Source of the DNA: Burhinus oedicnemus
Taxonomy: Eukaryota; Chordata; Aves; Charadriiformes; Burhinidae
Assembly (NCBI GenBank): GCA_008921705.1
Contig: VFFE01007668.1
Span: forward strand, 880,000-943,999
Direction: 5' to 3'
Length of the DNA stretch: 64,000 bases
The translations under genes and the position numbers were made by a program. Shown here piece by piece: positions 62,741-64,000 of this stretch. A model generated the notes under the pieces. It was not told the DNA's origin. It ran no database searches and saw nothing but the letters and a program-made list of their open reading frames with translations. The stretch's first letter is position 1; every line of letters begins with the position of its first letter.

Positions 62741-63965
62741 AAATCAAAGATTCACTAACTGAAGTCAAGTTACCTTCTGGATCACAGTTTTACTCTTTAC
62801 AGTCTGAAAGATATGTTGTCCCCATATAACGGGGCTGTTTTGGGGTTTTTTAATAGAAATAAAAATATTTTTATAATAGCTTTTTGGGTTTATTCTATTT
62901 ATTTGAACATATAATATTCCTGTGGACTACAAAATCCAGAACAGTCAAGTCAGAAATCACATGTTCTCAAAACTGTATACACAAAAGATATACATTTTTG
63001 TTAATAAAATACAAAAAGCTTCAGCATTGATAACATGATAAAATCAAGAAAATTGATCACTGAACTTCATGATTTCAGTCAAATCTTTAAACCAAACAAG
63101 TTTTTTTGCTCAGAGAAGTCTTTGACATGGTCACAGCTTTTTATTTTTGAAGCTGTACTGAGGAAAGAAATTGGAAACCTGAGGGAAAAAGCAAAATTGG
63201 TTTTATTCTGCTTAAAGGTTTCATCAAAACTCAGCTGTAAGTAGAATAATTTATTTTTAAATAGGTAGTTCTGTTCTTCATGGAGACATTTGCAAAACTG
63301 AATCTTTGGCAGCATCTCAATCACAGCAGCATAAAATGATGATGGTAGGGACAATCCAATTCTGACAACACCTGTTTCCAAACAAAAAAAGCGTTTCCTG
63401 TTCATCAGGCAGGTATTGTCCCCACATCTTTTCCATCTGTGTATACCTACACTAACTTCCTCTCTTGAAAAAAAAAGTGAAGTTTTAGCATTTTGGCAGT
63501 ATCAGAGCCTTGTTTCTTTTGAATGCAAACTCCAACATGGAAGTCATGATGGTTAAGACATGAAACAGTCTTTTGAACTCTGTTTGCATGCTAATCCACC
63601 TCTTTGTGTACGTGCATATCCAACAGGAACTTAGTGTCAGATGAGGAAGGAGGGAAGCATCTTGAAAGGGTATAATTTTCGCCTTCATTTGCAACTTTTT
63701 TTTTTTTTAAATCTCACTGAACAGCTGCTTATTTGAAGAACGAGTGGTAGCCAAAGAAATCAAGGAGATCAGAACTAGGTAACTAATAAGGGTAATATAA
63801 TTTTCTATGAAGTAGGAGAAATTTACTTTCAGGTTTTATTTTGCAGATGGGGAGACTGCACTGAATATTTCACAGTCAAAACTTCATGCTTTAATTGAGG
63901 AAAACATTGCAAAGCAAAGCAGACTGCCAAACAAAGTAAAAAGCAAAGCAAATAAAGTAAAGGGA
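62741..63965. other. AT-rich DNA, no gene seen
   Basis: 1.2 kb with short open frames only (longest 108 codons, minus strand 63079-63405, no recognisable domain). Confidence 0.55.
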
Positions 63966-64000
63966 GAGGCGAGGCGGGAAGGGAAGGGAAGGGAAGGGAA
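63966..64000. repeat. (GGGAA)n microsatellite, runs off window
   Basis: GAGGCGAGGCGGGAA passes into repeated GGGAA units up to the last base. The preceding ~60 bases are a degenerate AAAGC/AAAGT purine-rich tract. The full length cannot be judged. Confidence 0.95.

Noticed and set aside
63079..63405. 108-codon minus-strand frame
   Set aside because: Lysine- and phenylalanine-rich product typical of AT-rich DNA, with no domain, splice or promoter support.
1..64000. CRISPR arrays, tRNA, rRNA, bacterial-type operons or promoters
   Set aside because: Nothing of the kind was seen. The repeats are CR1, LTR and simple repeats of a vertebrate genome.

Overview
The window is nuclear DNA from a bird. 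The diagnostic signal is a set of CR1 (chicken repeat 1) LINE copies. Most are 5'-truncated, and most of those that keep a 3' end finish in the avian CR1 tail (a GGTCCCTTCCAACC block followed by repeats of an ATTCTRTG octamer). Three long solo retroviral LTRs lie among them. The background is AT-rich with many short homopolymers. I could not confirm any intact protein-coding gene, tRNA, rRNA or CpG island. Transposon-derived sequence makes up roughly a quarter of the window by my boundaries, which is high for a bird. That fits a gene-poor or heterochromatic region, or a CR1-rich bird lineage (inference only).

Layout: 43-1390 is a minus-strand CR1. 1391-6654 is AT-rich single-copy-looking DNA with one ancient dispersed repeat. 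6655-7984 holds a short minus-strand CR1 tail facing a plus-strand CR1. 7985-16616 is AT-rich DNA with one strong 28-bp hairpin. 16617-18053 (plus) and 19454-20990 (minus) are two CR1 pieces whose shared ~715 bp are almost identical and inverted. 22831-22940 and 23690-24830 are two more plus-strand CR1s. 25105-25385 is an unexplained GC-rich patch just before a 20-N assembly gap. 28977-32870 is a CR1 mosaic (minus, plus, minus) that preserves pieces of ORF1 esterase and ORF2 endonuclease but lacks reverse transcriptase.

The second half is mostly AT-rich DNA. A weak case for minus-strand exons sits at 38.4-40.2 kb. A 2-kb minus-strand CR1 of another subfamily (41881-43838) lies next to a solo LTR with perfect 5-bp target-site duplications (44051-45014). 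Two related solo LTRs, both minus strand, are at 52328-53358 and 57229-58201. Further CR1 copies are at 59613-61080 (minus) and 62240-62740 (plus). The window ends in a GGGAA microsatellite.

The coding content that can be named is all degenerate CR1 protein: ORF1 (SGNH/GDSL esterase) and ORF2 (APE-type endonuclease plus reverse transcriptase). At least two CR1 lineages are present. One repeatedly carries the same in-frame UGA and the same FADD-to-FADN change in the catalytic motif. The other (41.9 and 59.6 kb) keeps FADD. The most informative structures are the near-identical inverted CR1 pair, the internally inverted CR1 mosaic, and the shared inactivating lesions.
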